DNA of 64,000 nucleotides from Dolichospermum sp. LEGE 00240. GTDB lineage: Bacteria; Cyanobacteriota; Cyanobacteriia; Cyanobacteriales; Nostocaceae. The notes beneath the pieces are model-generated. The model was given only the letters and a program-made list of their open reading frames with translations, made no database searches and was not told the origin of the DNA. The translations under genes were made by a program, and so were the position numbers. Shown here one piece after another: positions 55,037 to 62,917 of the stretch (position 1 is its first letter; each line of letters begins with the position of its first letter). The DNA is taken from the NCBI RefSeq assembly GCF_015207875.1, contig NZ_JADEVZ010000022.1, forward strand, positions 1-64,000, read 5' to 3'.

Positions 55037-55434
55037 TTTATTTATTAGATACTGACACCTGCATTTACTGGATTAAAAACATTAATTCCGTCAGAGATAA
55101 AATTCAACAAATAGGATGGGAGCAAATTTCTATTTGCAACATCACCGTTGCTGAATTGTATTTTGGTGCTTACAATTCTCAAAAAGTAGCAGAAAATTTA
55201 ACTCGTGTAGAAAAATTCATTCAAGATATTGAAGTTATAAATTTAGATAATAATGCTGTCAAAAAGTTTGGAGAATTAAAAGCAGAACTTAGAAAAATAG
55301 GACAACCAGTAGCAGATTTCGATTTACTAATTGCTAGTGTTGCAATAACTAAAAACTATATTTTAGTAACTAACAACACTCGTCATTATAGCCGAATTTC
55401 CGAGCTTAAATTAGAAAACTGGATTTCAGCTTAA
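55033..55434 (+). CDS. vapC: VapC PIN-domain ribonuclease toxin
   Basis: 133 residues: MIYLLDTDTCIYWIKN (Asp6, Asp8), CNITVAELYFGAYNS (Glu), GQPVADFDLLIASVAITKNY and VTNNTRHYSRI (C-terminal Asp and Asn). All PIN positions present. 84 bp of this gene are duplicated at 62159-62242. Confidence 0.9.
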   Translation: MIYLLDTDTCIYWIKNINSVRDKIQQIGWEQISICNITVAELYFGAYNSQKVAENLTRVEKFIQDIEVINLDNNAVKKFGELKAELRKIGQPVADFDLLIASVAITKNYILVTNNTRHYSRISELKLENWISA

Positions 55435-55615
55435 AAAAGTTATTTAAGGTGGGTGAACAACAACATAACCCACTATTAATAACTCTAAATTACAACCCAA
55501 AAACCCTGTATCTGTTCACATCATCTCACCCAACCATCACCAACTATCATGTAAATAAGAGAAGACAATAGAACCATCACAGATACACCACAGAAACATT
55601 CACCTCACCTGATTT

Positions 55616-55681
55616 AGATCCCCGACTTCTAAGATTAATTATGGATATGATAGAAAAATCTTGAAAAGAAATCGGGGATCT
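55616..55681. terminator. GATCCCCGA hairpin after VapBC cassette
   Basis: AGATCCCCGA (55616-55625) pairs with TCGGGGATCT (55672-55681) through a 46-base loop, followed by TTTGG. Similar to the elements at 4345 and 45577. The rest of 55435-55745 is family B repeat and the promoter module. Confidence 0.45.
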
Positions 55682-55686
55682 TTGGT

Positions 55687-55745
55687 GCGTAGTTTATAAT
55701 AGGATCATACCGAAAAATTTTATATAGGATTTAAGGTTATTCATA
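55687..55745 (+). promoter_or_regulatory. Shared TA promoter module, copy 2
   Basis: GCGTAGTTTATAATAGGATC then ATACCGAAAAATTTTATA; identical for about 35 bp to copies at 54694 and 60283, but the downstream antitoxin family is different. Confidence 0.6.
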
Positions 55746-55982
55746 ATGCTGCAAATTATCCAAGCAACCTGTACCAACGGTGAACTTATTTTAAATGAAA
55801 AACTAAGTTCCGAATTAGAAGGTAAAACCATACAAATTATGATTCTCGAACCCAGCGAATCTACACAACCAATAGATTCTCAAGAATCGAAAATACAGCA
55901 ATTCTTAGCGCGAGTTAATAACTACTCCTTCCCACTTCCCCCAGACTACAAATTTAATCGAGAAGAAATTTATGATAGATAA
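55746..55982 (+). CDS. Putative antitoxin of a PIN cassette
   Basis: 78 residues: MLQIIQATCTNGELILNEKLSSELEGKTIQIMILEP forms a small beta-rich AbrB/DUF-like DNA-binding part; the tail FLARVNNYSFPLPPDYKFNREEIYDR is typical of toxin-binding tails in this group. Overlaps the toxin gene by 11 bp. Confidence 0.75.
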   Translation: MLQIIQATCTNGELILNEKLSSELEGKTIQIMILEPSESTQPIDSQESKIQQFLARVNNYSFPLPPDYKFNREEIYDR

Positions 55983-56316
55983 AATTTTTCTCGATAGTAA
56001 TCTCTGGATTTATCTCTATGCTAAAAGTCCACCAGAAAAATCCCAGCAAGTTGCAGAAATCATCAAACATAATTCTTCATGCCTCTTAGTTAGCACTCAG
56101 GTTTTAGGAGAATTATTTCATGTTCTCACTAGAAAAAAATTCACGTCAAAAACAGATGCCATTAAAATCATATCAGATATAGTGAATACTTTTCCTGTTC
56201 AAGCAATTAATACAACAGAAGTTATACAAGCATTAGAAATCAATGCAAAATATAACTACTCTTATTGGGATAGTTTGATTATAGCTATATTCACCATCAA
56301 GGCATTACCCGATTAA
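55972..56316 (+). CDS. PIN-domain toxin, C-terminally truncated
   Basis: 114 residues: KIFLDSNLWIYLYAK (Asp8), STQVLGELFHVLTRK (Glu) and YSYWDSLIIAIF (Asp). The last PIN strand with the fourth acidic residue is missing: the frame ends FTIKALPD-stop where about 25 more residues are expected. The following bases (to 56390) show no homologous continuation. Activity is doubtful. Confidence 0.7.
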   Translation: MIDKIFLDSNLWIYLYAKSPPEKSQQVAEIIKHNSSCLLVSTQVLGELFHVLTRKKFTSKTDAIKIISDIVNTFPVQAINTTEVIQALEINAKYNYSYWDSLIIAIFTIKALPD

Positions 56317-56413
56317 ACTGGATACAGAATCTCTATTCACCTATTTTAGATGCAGGATTAGAGTTTCAAATCACAGAAACTTACTTTTAACCTAGAAATT
56401 TAGTGAGTTAAAC

Positions 56414-56755
56414 ATGGATAATCTCTACAACTTACTGCAAAAGATCAAAAAAAGACCTGCAATGTATTTAGGTAAAAATTCTATTTTTAGCCTTCAAGCA
56501 TTTTTAGATGGATACTATTTTGCCCGTCGAGAAATTGGTATTCCCTTAACAGCAGAAGAAACAGAATTTCAAACTTTTTTACAATGGATAAGACAGAAAT
56601 TTAATGTAGAAACAGGTCAATTATGGTCAAGTATTCTGCTTTTCCATTCAGCCGATGAAAAAAGCGCAGTAGATAGATTTTTTTCCTTATTTGAAGAATT
56701 TTATCAAAATCAAAAAAATCAAGAAACAGCAAAAATTGATGAATTAGTTTCATGA
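56414..56755 (+). CDS. Conserved hypothetical protein with RPxMYLG motif
   Basis: 113 residues: LYNLLQKIKKRPAMYLGKNSIFSLQAFLDGYYFARREIG, then a helical tail. The KRPAMYLGxxSIxxLxxFLxGY start is a motif I recognise from uncharacterised accessory bacterial proteins, sometimes near toxin/immunity genes. No function is assigned. Confidence 0.55.
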   Translation: MDNLYNLLQKIKKRPAMYLGKNSIFSLQAFLDGYYFARREIGIPLTAEETEFQTFLQWIRQKFNVETGQLWSSILLFHSADEKSAVDRFFSLFEEFYQNQKNQETAKIDELVS

Positions 56756-57172
56756 AAATAAAAGTTAGTAAGTTGGGTTGACAAAACCCAACAATACCTA
56801 TAATTAATAATCCTAAATTACAACCTAAAAACCCTGTATCTGTTTACGTTATCTCACTCAAGCGTTACTAGGGATGTTTAGAGCGATAGCGAAGCGCTGC
56901 TGCAAGCAGTTCGCACCTGAAAACCTTACCCTGTATATGTTTGCATTATTTTACTCAACTATTACTAGGGATTAGTGGGGCGATAGTGAAGCGCTGCTGC
57001 AAGCAGTTCGCACCTGAAAACCCTACCCTGTATCTGTTTACGTTATCTCACTCAACCATTACTAGGGATTAGTGGGGCGATAGCGTTCGCGGAGCGTCCC
57101 GGAGGGAACTAGCGCTGCTGCAAGCAGATGATTCAACACAATGGTCATCTGATTTCACAAGGAGAATTTAAA
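56756..57172. repeat. Family B repeats with a nested insert
   Basis: A GTTGGGTTGAC/AAACCCAAC hairpin, then family B units with the 24-bp insert (56883-56915 and 56978-57010). The unit at 57077 carries a further palindromic piece (GTTCGCGGAGCGTCCCGGAG) placed inside the 24-bp insert. It ends at the YgiT gene leader. Confidence 0.75.
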
Positions 57173-57391
57173 ATGGAATGCTTATATTGTAAAGGACAAA
57201 TGCACCGAGGAACAGCCCCATTTACCATTGATAGAAAAGGCTATCATATTTCTTGGGATGCAATTCCAGCATGGGTTTGTGATCAATGTGGTGAATCACT
57301 TTTTGAAACTCATGAAGTCGAATTAATTCAAGAAGCCCTCACCGTTTTAGATCGAGAAACAGCAGATTTAGTAAGTTCATCATCACCTTAG
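57173..57391 (+). CDS. YgiT-type zinc-finger (MqsA-like) antitoxin
   Basis: 72 residues: MECLYCKGQMHRG and AWVCDQCGESLFE form the two CxxC zinc pairs; the C-terminal helix LIQEALTVLDRETAD follows. Usually preceded by a DUF4258 or MqsR toxin, but no toxin gene is found; family B repeats reach up to its leader. It is therefore an orphan antitoxin. Confidence 0.8.
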   Translation: MECLYCKGQMHRGTAPFTIDRKGYHISWDAIPAWVCDQCGESLFETHEVELIQEALTVLDRETADLVSSSSP

Positions 57392-57578
57392 TTAGTAGTT
57401 AGTAGGTTGGGTTGACGCAAGAAAACCCAACAATACCCACCATTAATAACACGAAATTACCACCCAAAAACCCTGTATCTGTTCACATTATCTCACTCAA
57501 GCATCACAAGCTATCATGTAAATAAGAGAAGACAATAGAACCATCACAGATACATAAGCAAATATCACCCGAACTATT

Positions 57579-57878
57579 TTAACTAATTTCAATAGGTGAG
57601 ATATTTTTCCACTCTTCAGATTCATTTTTCGCACACCAAAGATCAAACTTCTGCTGAAGATTTAACCAAAGTTCCGGCGTAGTTTGAAAAGCATTTGCTA
57701 ACCGCAAAGCAATATTAGGTGTTACATTTGCACGTTCATTCACAATTTCCGAAACCGTTTTGCGAGACACACCCAAAATATTAGCAAGTTCTGTCACCGT
57801 CATATTTAAAGGTTCTAAATATTGACGTTTAATCAAAGCACCAGGATGTCTTGGTTTTCTGTTAGTATTCATATTCAT
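57579..57878 (-). CDS. higA: HigA family XRE antitoxin
   Basis: 99 residues with a helix-turn-helix: MTVTELANILGVSRKTVSEIVNERANVTPNIALRLANAF, preceded by RHPGALIKRQYLEPLN, the HigA signature. It binds HigB and represses the operon. 4 bp after the toxin gene. Confidence 0.93.
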   Translation of the reverse strand: MNMNTNRKPRHPGALIKRQYLEPLNMTVTELANILGVSRKTVSEIVNERANVTPNIALRLANAFQTTPELWLNLQQKFDLWCAKNESEEWKNISPIEIS

Positions 57879-57882
57879 AATC

Positions 57883-58161
57883 CTAATGATAATCCTCGTA
57901 ATTTACGTCGTAAGCATCCCCATCTTCAAAAACAAAAGTTAAACGCCAATTACCCGAAACTGTAACTGAATATTCACCTTTCCTATTTCCTATTAATTGA
58001 TGAAACTTAGAACCAGGAAAATTCATATCCTCGGCTACAGATGCAGCATCTAGTCTATCTAATAAATCTAACAGTTTTTCAGCATGATTCGGATTAACTC
58101 CACTTCTATTATCATCTTCAAACAGCTTTCTTAATCCCTTATGTTTGAAATTTCTGATCAT
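57883..58161 (-). CDS. higB: HigB (RelE-like) toxin
   Basis: 92 residues: MIRNFKHKGLRKLFEDDNRSGV, ending GEYSVTVSGNWRLTFVFEDGDAYDVNYEDYH. The toxin-first order and the fold are typical of HigBA. It cleaves mRNA on the ribosome. Start ATG 58161. Confidence 0.92.
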   Translation of the reverse strand: MIRNFKHKGLRKLFEDDNRSGVNPNHAEKLLDLLDRLDAASVAEDMNFPGSKFHQLIGNRKGEYSVTVSGNWRLTFVFEDGDAYDVNYEDYH

Positions 58162-58353
58162 AAGTAAAATAACAATATTTACTGTAACCCATAAGGTTAC
58201 ACTTGTCAATCCACAATATACGCTAAATTTGGTAATTTTGAAAACTCATTGATTAGTATTTACAATACTTTACAAATAATCATCACCGTTATCATGGCAG
58301 AAAATGACAAAATCTGCCATGATATAAAAAAGAAGATTCAGCGAAATCACATT

Positions 58354-58610
58354 ATGAAAAGTATGAATATTTCCTTACCTGACACCATGCGCGATTATAT
58401 AGAAAAGTAGCGCAAGGTGGTTACAGCAGCGTCAGTGAATATTTTCGGGAATTAGTGCGACAAGACCAAAAACAGAGAGCGAACGAACGACTACAAACCA
58501 TGCTCTTAGAAGGATTAAACTCTGGAAATGCAACAGAAATGACTGCTCAAGATTGGGAAGATATTCGTCAAGCAGTTCGTGAAAACCCACATTCCGCAGG
58601 TGTTTTTTGA
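58354..58610 (+). pseudogene. Frameshifted ParD antitoxin
   Basis: MNISLPDTMRDYIEK runs into TAG. In the next frame the sequence continues VAQGGYSSVSEYFRELVRQD and LLEGLNSGNATEMTAQDWED, ending VF-stop. A small deletion around 58407 broke the gene. It is a paralog of parD at 11324. 58611-58956 holds only a palindromic repeat (58680) and no gene. Confidence 0.85.
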
Positions 58611-58956
58611 ATTTTCGGAATTATCCATAGCCCAATGATAACAAGGCTTTCAGACAATGACACGCAATTCTATATTAGAGCGATGCCTTCGGCGCGGCGT
58701 AGCCATCGCCGATATATTTAAAGCTCGAATCAAGTTTATTGAGAATAATGTCAATAAATTAGTTGGTTTGAGATTAAATTCATTGAATACCGACCTAGAT
58801 AGCAAAAAGCATGAACTGGTTATTATGATTGGGTTTTAGCTGTTTTATGAAATTCTTTTTTTGACAAAATAACCTGCTGGGAAAAATATTTTGAGTATAT
58901 TTACTCATGCTGAATGTGGGTGAAAAAACTAACAAACGTCAAAGTGCAATTTAGCC

Positions 58957-59034
58957 ATGATGTTTGCAATTGAAAAAAGACCTCAAGTTATCCGCGACTT
59001 GATAGATTTAGCCACCTACATAGCAGAGTATTAA
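58957..59034 (+). pseudogene. ParE toxin remnant
   Basis: FAIEKRPQVIRDLIDLATYIAEY-stop: the first helix of a ParE/RelE-like toxin only. It overlaps, on the opposite strand, the end of the broken Abi gene. Confidence 0.55.
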
Positions 59035-59557
59035 AAATAGGTTCATGATGAAATACACGGTTACGTATAACCCTTATTTCGTTTAAAATTCTTCTTATTC
59101 GTTTCATGTCGCGCATAAAATTGTGTTTTTCAGGAGCATTTGGAAAAACTTCATGAATATAACGAGGAGAAACAATATGCCATATAATTCTGTCATAGTC
59201 AGATCCCATAATTTCTGTCCAAAAACCAAAGTTTAGCTCTGGAGTTAAAGTATCTGATGTAACTATTTTATGGTACATTGGGTTATTAATTTTTTTATTC
59301 TGCTTGTTAATTTCTTCTTTTGCTTTGTCTATCTGTTTTGATAATCTTGCTCTTTGAGTATTACCATTTTTGTCGTGCCATTCCGTTGCAGCTTTTCCAT
59401 TTAACCACTTACCTGCTTTTTCCTCAAACCAATTATCCCCAAATTCTTTAACAAGTACATTACTAATACGATTTCGTAAAGCTATTTCAAATACACATAG
59501 GAATGAATATAGAGATTCTGATAAGTGTAAACCTTGGGTACTCCTTGGAACAAAGAG
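58988..59557 (-). pseudogene. Abi-family (abortive infection) gene, both ends broken
   Basis: The minus strand has a continuous frame of 190 codons without a start: LYSFLCVFEIALRNRISNVL, then NWFEEKAGKWLNG, TLTPELNFGFWTEIMGS, then VIRNRVFHHEPIF. These are typical Abi-like (Abi_2 group) blocks with the RNRxxHHEPI HEPN-like motif. The N-terminus is missing and the C-terminus runs into the antisense of the ParE remnant. An ATG at 59278 gives only the last third. Confidence 0.7.
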
Positions 59558-59686
59558 TCAGATACGGCCTTGAAAACGTGAACGAGCGAGAATTAGGCTT
59601 GATCACAATTTAGAGTTCCCGACCCCAAGGTAAGAATTTTATTAAACTAAATAACCGCTTTTAAAGTTATAGGATAATTGTAGTCC

Positions 59687-59797
59687 GTGCTGCGGCGATG
59701 CTAGAACCGATCATGTTACGCAGTAATTCTAAGCGTGATTCTTTCGCCTGGAAGCGTGGGGAAACTACCGCCAGTGCGGGTGAGTTGATGGCGTTTA
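59687..59797 (+). pseudogene. Fragment of a transketolase-like gene (copy of 49586-49696)
   Basis: The 111 bases match the 3' region of the gene at 47536 with seven changes; all seven are synonymous (TTA/CTA, CCA/CCG, AAA/AAG, TTT/TTC, ACT/ACC, GCA/GCC, GCT/GCG). No start and no longer frame. It runs straight into family B repeat. Confidence 0.9.
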
Positions 59798-60282
59798 CAT
59801 TATTTTACTCAACTATTACTGGGAATTAGTGGGGCGATTCGCAGTCCAAAAACCTTACCCTGTATCTGTTTACGTTATCTCACTCAAGCTTTATTAGGGA
59901 TGTTTAGGGCGATAGCGAAGCGCTGCTGCAAGCAGTTCGCACCTGAAAACCCTACCCTGTATCTGTTTACGTTATCTCACTCAATCATTACTAGGGATTA
60001 TTAGAGCGATCCGCAGCCCAAAAATCCTGTATCTGTTCACATTATCTCACTCAAGCATTACTAGGGATGTTTAGGGCGATAGCGAAGCGCTGCTGCAAGC
60101 AGTTCGCACCTGAAAACCTTACCCTGTATCTGTTTACGTTATCTCACTCAAGCGTTATTAGGGATGTTTAGGGCGATAGCGAAGCGCTGCTGCAAGCAGA
60201 TCGTGTAAATAAGAGAAGACATATAGAAGTATGAAAGATACACCACCGGAACATTCACCTCACTTGAGAACCATCACCCAGA
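59798..60282. repeat. Family B repeat array
   Basis: Five units. HIP1-type junctions are at about 59833 (GCGATTCGC), 59908 (with insert), 60005 (GCGATCCGC), 60078 and 60173 (with insert). Ends with the common terminal sequence ACCTCACTTGAGAACCATCA before the next promoter module. Confidence 0.8.
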
Positions 60283-60337
60283 GCGTAGTTTATAATAGGA
60301 TCATACCGAAAAAATTTACTCAATTGAGGAGTTAATC
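60283..60337 (+). promoter_or_regulatory. Shared TA promoter module, copy 3
   Basis: GCGTAGTTTATAATAGGATC then ATACCGAAAAAATTTACTCA, identical to the copy at 54694 up to the start codon (TTGAGGAGTTAATCATG). Confidence 0.6.
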
Positions 60338-60592
60338 ATGGTAATAAAAATTGCAGAAATATCTAAAGATATTGACACCTTACCAGAAGAAGCCCAAATC
60401 TTACTACTTGATTTTATTAAATTACTCAAAAACCGTTATTCACAACCAGAAAATCATCATCAAGAAAAAAGTATCTATGAAAAATTTGATCAAATTGGAT
60501 TAATTGGTTGTTGTGCTGTGGAAGAAAATTTATCAACCACATATAAAGAAGTTTTAGCTAATACATTACCAAACAAATATGATCATAGTTGA
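60338..60592 (+). CDS. DUF2281/RHH hybrid antitoxin
   Basis: 84 residues. N-terminal 41 residues match the antitoxin at 54749 (four changes). The tail IGLIGCCAVEENLSTTYKEVL is of another antitoxin type, and the toxin gene that follows is also another type. Overlaps it by 14 bp. Confidence 0.8.
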   Translation: MVIKIAEISKDIDTLPEEAQILLLDFIKLLKNRYSQPENHHQEKSIYEKFDQIGLIGCCAVEENLSTTYKEVLANTLPNKYDHS

Positions 60593-60992
60593 TACAGGAT
60601 TTTGGTTAGCTCTCATTGACCAAAAAGACACCTACCACGCAACAGCAAAACAAGCTTTAAAAAAATACAATGAACCTTTAATTACAACATGGTGTGTTGT
60701 TACAGAAACCTGTTATCTTTTGCTAACTCGTAAAGGAGTTCAAGCTCAAGTCACCTTTTTAAATAGTCTGGAACAAGAATTATTTACAATCTTTAATTTA
60801 AAGCCTCACCATACTCCGCAAATTATTAAATTAATGGAAAAATATGCTAATCTGCCAATGGATTTAGCTGATGCTTCCCTAGTAATTTTAGCAGAAGATT
60901 TAGGACATGGGCGCATTTTTTCAGTAGATCAGCGTGACTTTAACACCTATCGTTGGAAGCAAAATTATCCTTTTGAAAATTTGCTATTTTGA
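60579..60992 (+). CDS. PIN-domain ribonuclease toxin
   Basis: 137 residues: MIIVDTGFWLALIDQKDTYH (Asp5), VVTETCYLLLTRKGVQAQ (Glu), LPMDLADASLVILAEDLGHGRIFSVDQRDFNTYRW (C-terminal Asp cluster). All acidic PIN positions are present. Distinct from the toxin at 55033. Confidence 0.88.
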   Translation: MIIVDTGFWLALIDQKDTYHATAKQALKKYNEPLITTWCVVTETCYLLLTRKGVQAQVTFLNSLEQELFTIFNLKPHHTPQIIKLMEKYANLPMDLADASLVILAEDLGHGRIFSVDQRDFNTYRWKQNYPFENLLF

Positions 60993-60994
60993 AG

Positions 60995-61200
60995 TAATTA
61001 CCTGTATCTGTTCACATTATCTCACTCAACCATTACGAGGGATTACTAGAGCGATAGCGAAGCGCTGCTGCAAGCAGTTCGCACCTGAAAACATTACCCT
61101 GTATCTGTTCACATTATCTCACTCAAGCGTTACTAGGGATTACTGGGGCGATCATGTAAATAAGAGAAGACAATAGAACCATCACAGATACACCTGGAAA
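60995..61200. repeat. Family B repeat units
   Basis: Two units, one with the 24-bp insert (61052), ending GCGATCATGTAAATAAGAGA and a terminal segment shared with 55550, 57520 and 63040. Confidence 0.75.
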
Positions 61201-61207
61201 TATTCAT

Positions 61208-61582
61208 TTATATTAAATTCACTAAACCCAAACTAATCTGAATTGCTCTATCTACCTGTTCCATTGTGACTGATTCCAGAACGCCCAACCGTTTAATTAA
61301 CCTTTGTTTATCAATAGAACGAATTTGATTAAGAAGCGCAACAGAATCAACCTGTAAACCTCCTTCTGGTACTTTAATTAGCACTTCAGTAGGATACAAA
61401 GGTTCTGTAAACTGAGAAGTAATAGCAGCAACAATAGTTATAGGACTATATTGATTAGAAACGTCATTCTGCAAAATTAAAGCTGGGCGTGTTTTTTTGA
61501 TTTCTGAACCGATAGTTGGATCAAAATTAACCAAGTAGATTTCACCACGTTGGGGATAGATAATTTTTCCTTTACTTAACAC
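61208..61582 (-). CDS. MazF/PemK family toxin
   Basis: 124 residues: PQRGEIYLVNFDPTIGSEIKKTRPALILQNDVSN, then ITSQFTEPLYPTEVLI and VDSVALLNQIRSIDKQRLIKRLGVLESVTMEQV. Core intact. Overlaps the antitoxin gene by 7 bp. Confidence 0.88.
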   Translation of the reverse strand: MLSKGKIIYPQRGEIYLVNFDPTIGSEIKKTRPALILQNDVSNQYSPITIVAAITSQFTEPLYPTEVLIKVPEGGLQVDSVALLNQIRSIDKQRLIKRLGVLESVTMEQVDRAIQISLGLVNLI

Positions 61583-61890
61583 GCTTCTTCTTCCAGATTA
61601 AACCACTCTTCAACTAATCCTAAATCACGTTCTGCTCTTTTAATAGATCCTTGTTTCAACTGTTCTTTGATATTACTAAATTTACTGTAATTACCAGTCG
61701 CATATTCATCACGGACTAATTGAATTTCTTTTTTAGTCTCTTCATCTTCTCGCCAATTTTCCTCTTCAGCATCAGCAATAGCTTCATTAAGAAGCTGCGA
61801 AATCTGCCGTTTTTCTGATAAACTTAGCGCATTTAAGGAATCAATCAGTAACTCTATCGGAATGAATAGATTTAATCCAGTTTGTGACAT
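61576..61890 (-). CDS. Putative antitoxin of MazF cassette
   Basis: 104 residues: FIPIELLIDSLNALSLSEKRQISQLLNEAIADAEEENW; the SLNALSLSEKRQI helix resembles the SLPKLSINERLKI part of the antitoxin at 9259. The acidic tail ends VEEWFNLEEEAC. ATG 61890 preferred (61902 possible). Confidence 0.75.
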   Translation of the reverse strand: MSQTGLNLFIPIELLIDSLNALSLSEKRQISQLLNEAIADAEEENWREDEETKKEIQLVRDEYATGNYSKFSNIKEQLKQGSIKRAERDLGLVEEWFNLEEEAC

Positions 61891-61949
61891 GGCTTTTATC
61901 ATGATGCGATCGCTATTCTACAGTATATCAAATGATGGTGGATTAGTCT

Positions 61950-62160
61950 ATAAAAAACCCTGTATCTGTTCATATTATCTCGCCCAACCATTACAAGGGA
62001 TTACTAGAGCGATAGCGAAGCGCTGCTGCAAGCAGATCGTGTAAATATTCACCTCACTTAGGAGAATTAGAAGCAGAATTAGTATCTGTTCACATTATCT
62101 CATCTAATCATCACTAGGGATTACTGGGGTGATAGCGAAGCGCTGCTGCAAGCAGTTCAT
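61950..62160. repeat. Family B repeats with a MazF gene fragment
   Basis: Two units with the 24-bp insert (62010 and 62131). Between them 62058-62081 is an exact copy of 52147-52170 (mazF). Confidence 0.75.
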
Positions 62161-62242
62161 TCAACAAATAGGATGGGAGCAAATTTCTATTGGCAACATC
62201 ACCGTTGCTGAATTGTATTTTGGTGCTTACAATTCTCAAAAA
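62159..62242 (+). pseudogene. vapC fragment (copy of 55102-55185)
   Basis: 84 bp with one mismatch to the vapC at 55033, starting inside a repeat unit directly after the 24-bp insert and ending before the terminal segment ACCTTACCTGAGAATTATCA. Confidence 0.9.
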
Positions 62243-62323
62243 CTGGAAAAATTCACCTTACCTGAGAATTATCACCCGATCATGAGTTTTAATCAAGATT
62301 AAAGTCATAACCATAAAATTACT

Positions 62324-62917
62324 ATGACTCTCCAAATCCTAGACAAAACTACCACAATTTCCGAACAGCGATTTCTTCTACCTGGTTATTACACCTGGAA
62401 GGAATTTGAAATAATAGAAACCTTAACCGCAGACGCAGGAAGTTTGCGGATAACTTATCTTGATGGGTACATCGAATTTATGACACTTGGTGAAGAACAC
62501 GAAAATATCAAAAAAATTATCGCTATTTTGATGGAAGCATATCTTTTTGAAAAAGGGATAAACTTTATTCCAGTAGGTAGTGCTACTCGTCGCGCAAAAG
62601 AAAAGAATGCTTCCTTTGAACCTGATGAATCTTATTACATCGGAGAAAAAAAAGAAAATCCAGATTTAGCAATTGAAATTAATATTACCAGTGGCAGTAT
62701 TGATAAACTAGAAAAATACAAAAGATTTAATATTACCGAAGTTTGGTTTTGGGAAAATAATCAATTGTCTCTATATCATCTCAAAAATGATAATTATGAG
62801 CAAATTAACCAAAGTGAATTATTGCCAGATGTCGATATAGATTTATTGGCAAGTTGTGTTTTAATCCCTTACATTATTGATGCAAGAACAGCATTTATTA
62901 AAGGTACTAAAAAGTAG
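62324..62917 (+). CDS. Uma2 family (DUF820) restriction endonuclease-like protein
   Basis: 197 residues. The PD-(D/E)XK-like core is SFEPDESYYIG, NPDLAIEINITSGSIDKLEKYKRF (Asp113, Glu117 region). Uma2 proteins are extremely abundant in cyanobacteria; their function is not known. It has its own AT-rich leader. Confidence 0.88.
   Translation: MTLQILDKTTTISEQRFLLPGYYTWKEFEIIETLTADAGSLRITYLDGYIEFMTLGEEHENIKKIIAILMEAYLFEKGINFIPVGSATRRAKEKNASFEPDESYYIGEKKENPDLAIEINITSGSIDKLEKYKRFNITEVWFWENNQLSLYHLKNDNYEQINQSELLPDVDIDLLASCVLIPYIIDARTAFIKGTKK

Noticed and set aside
58657-58839. Small protein MTRNSILERCLRRGVAIADI...
   Set aside because: Its first third is a translated palindromic repeat (GCGATGCCTTCGGCG...); the rest shows no family likeness.
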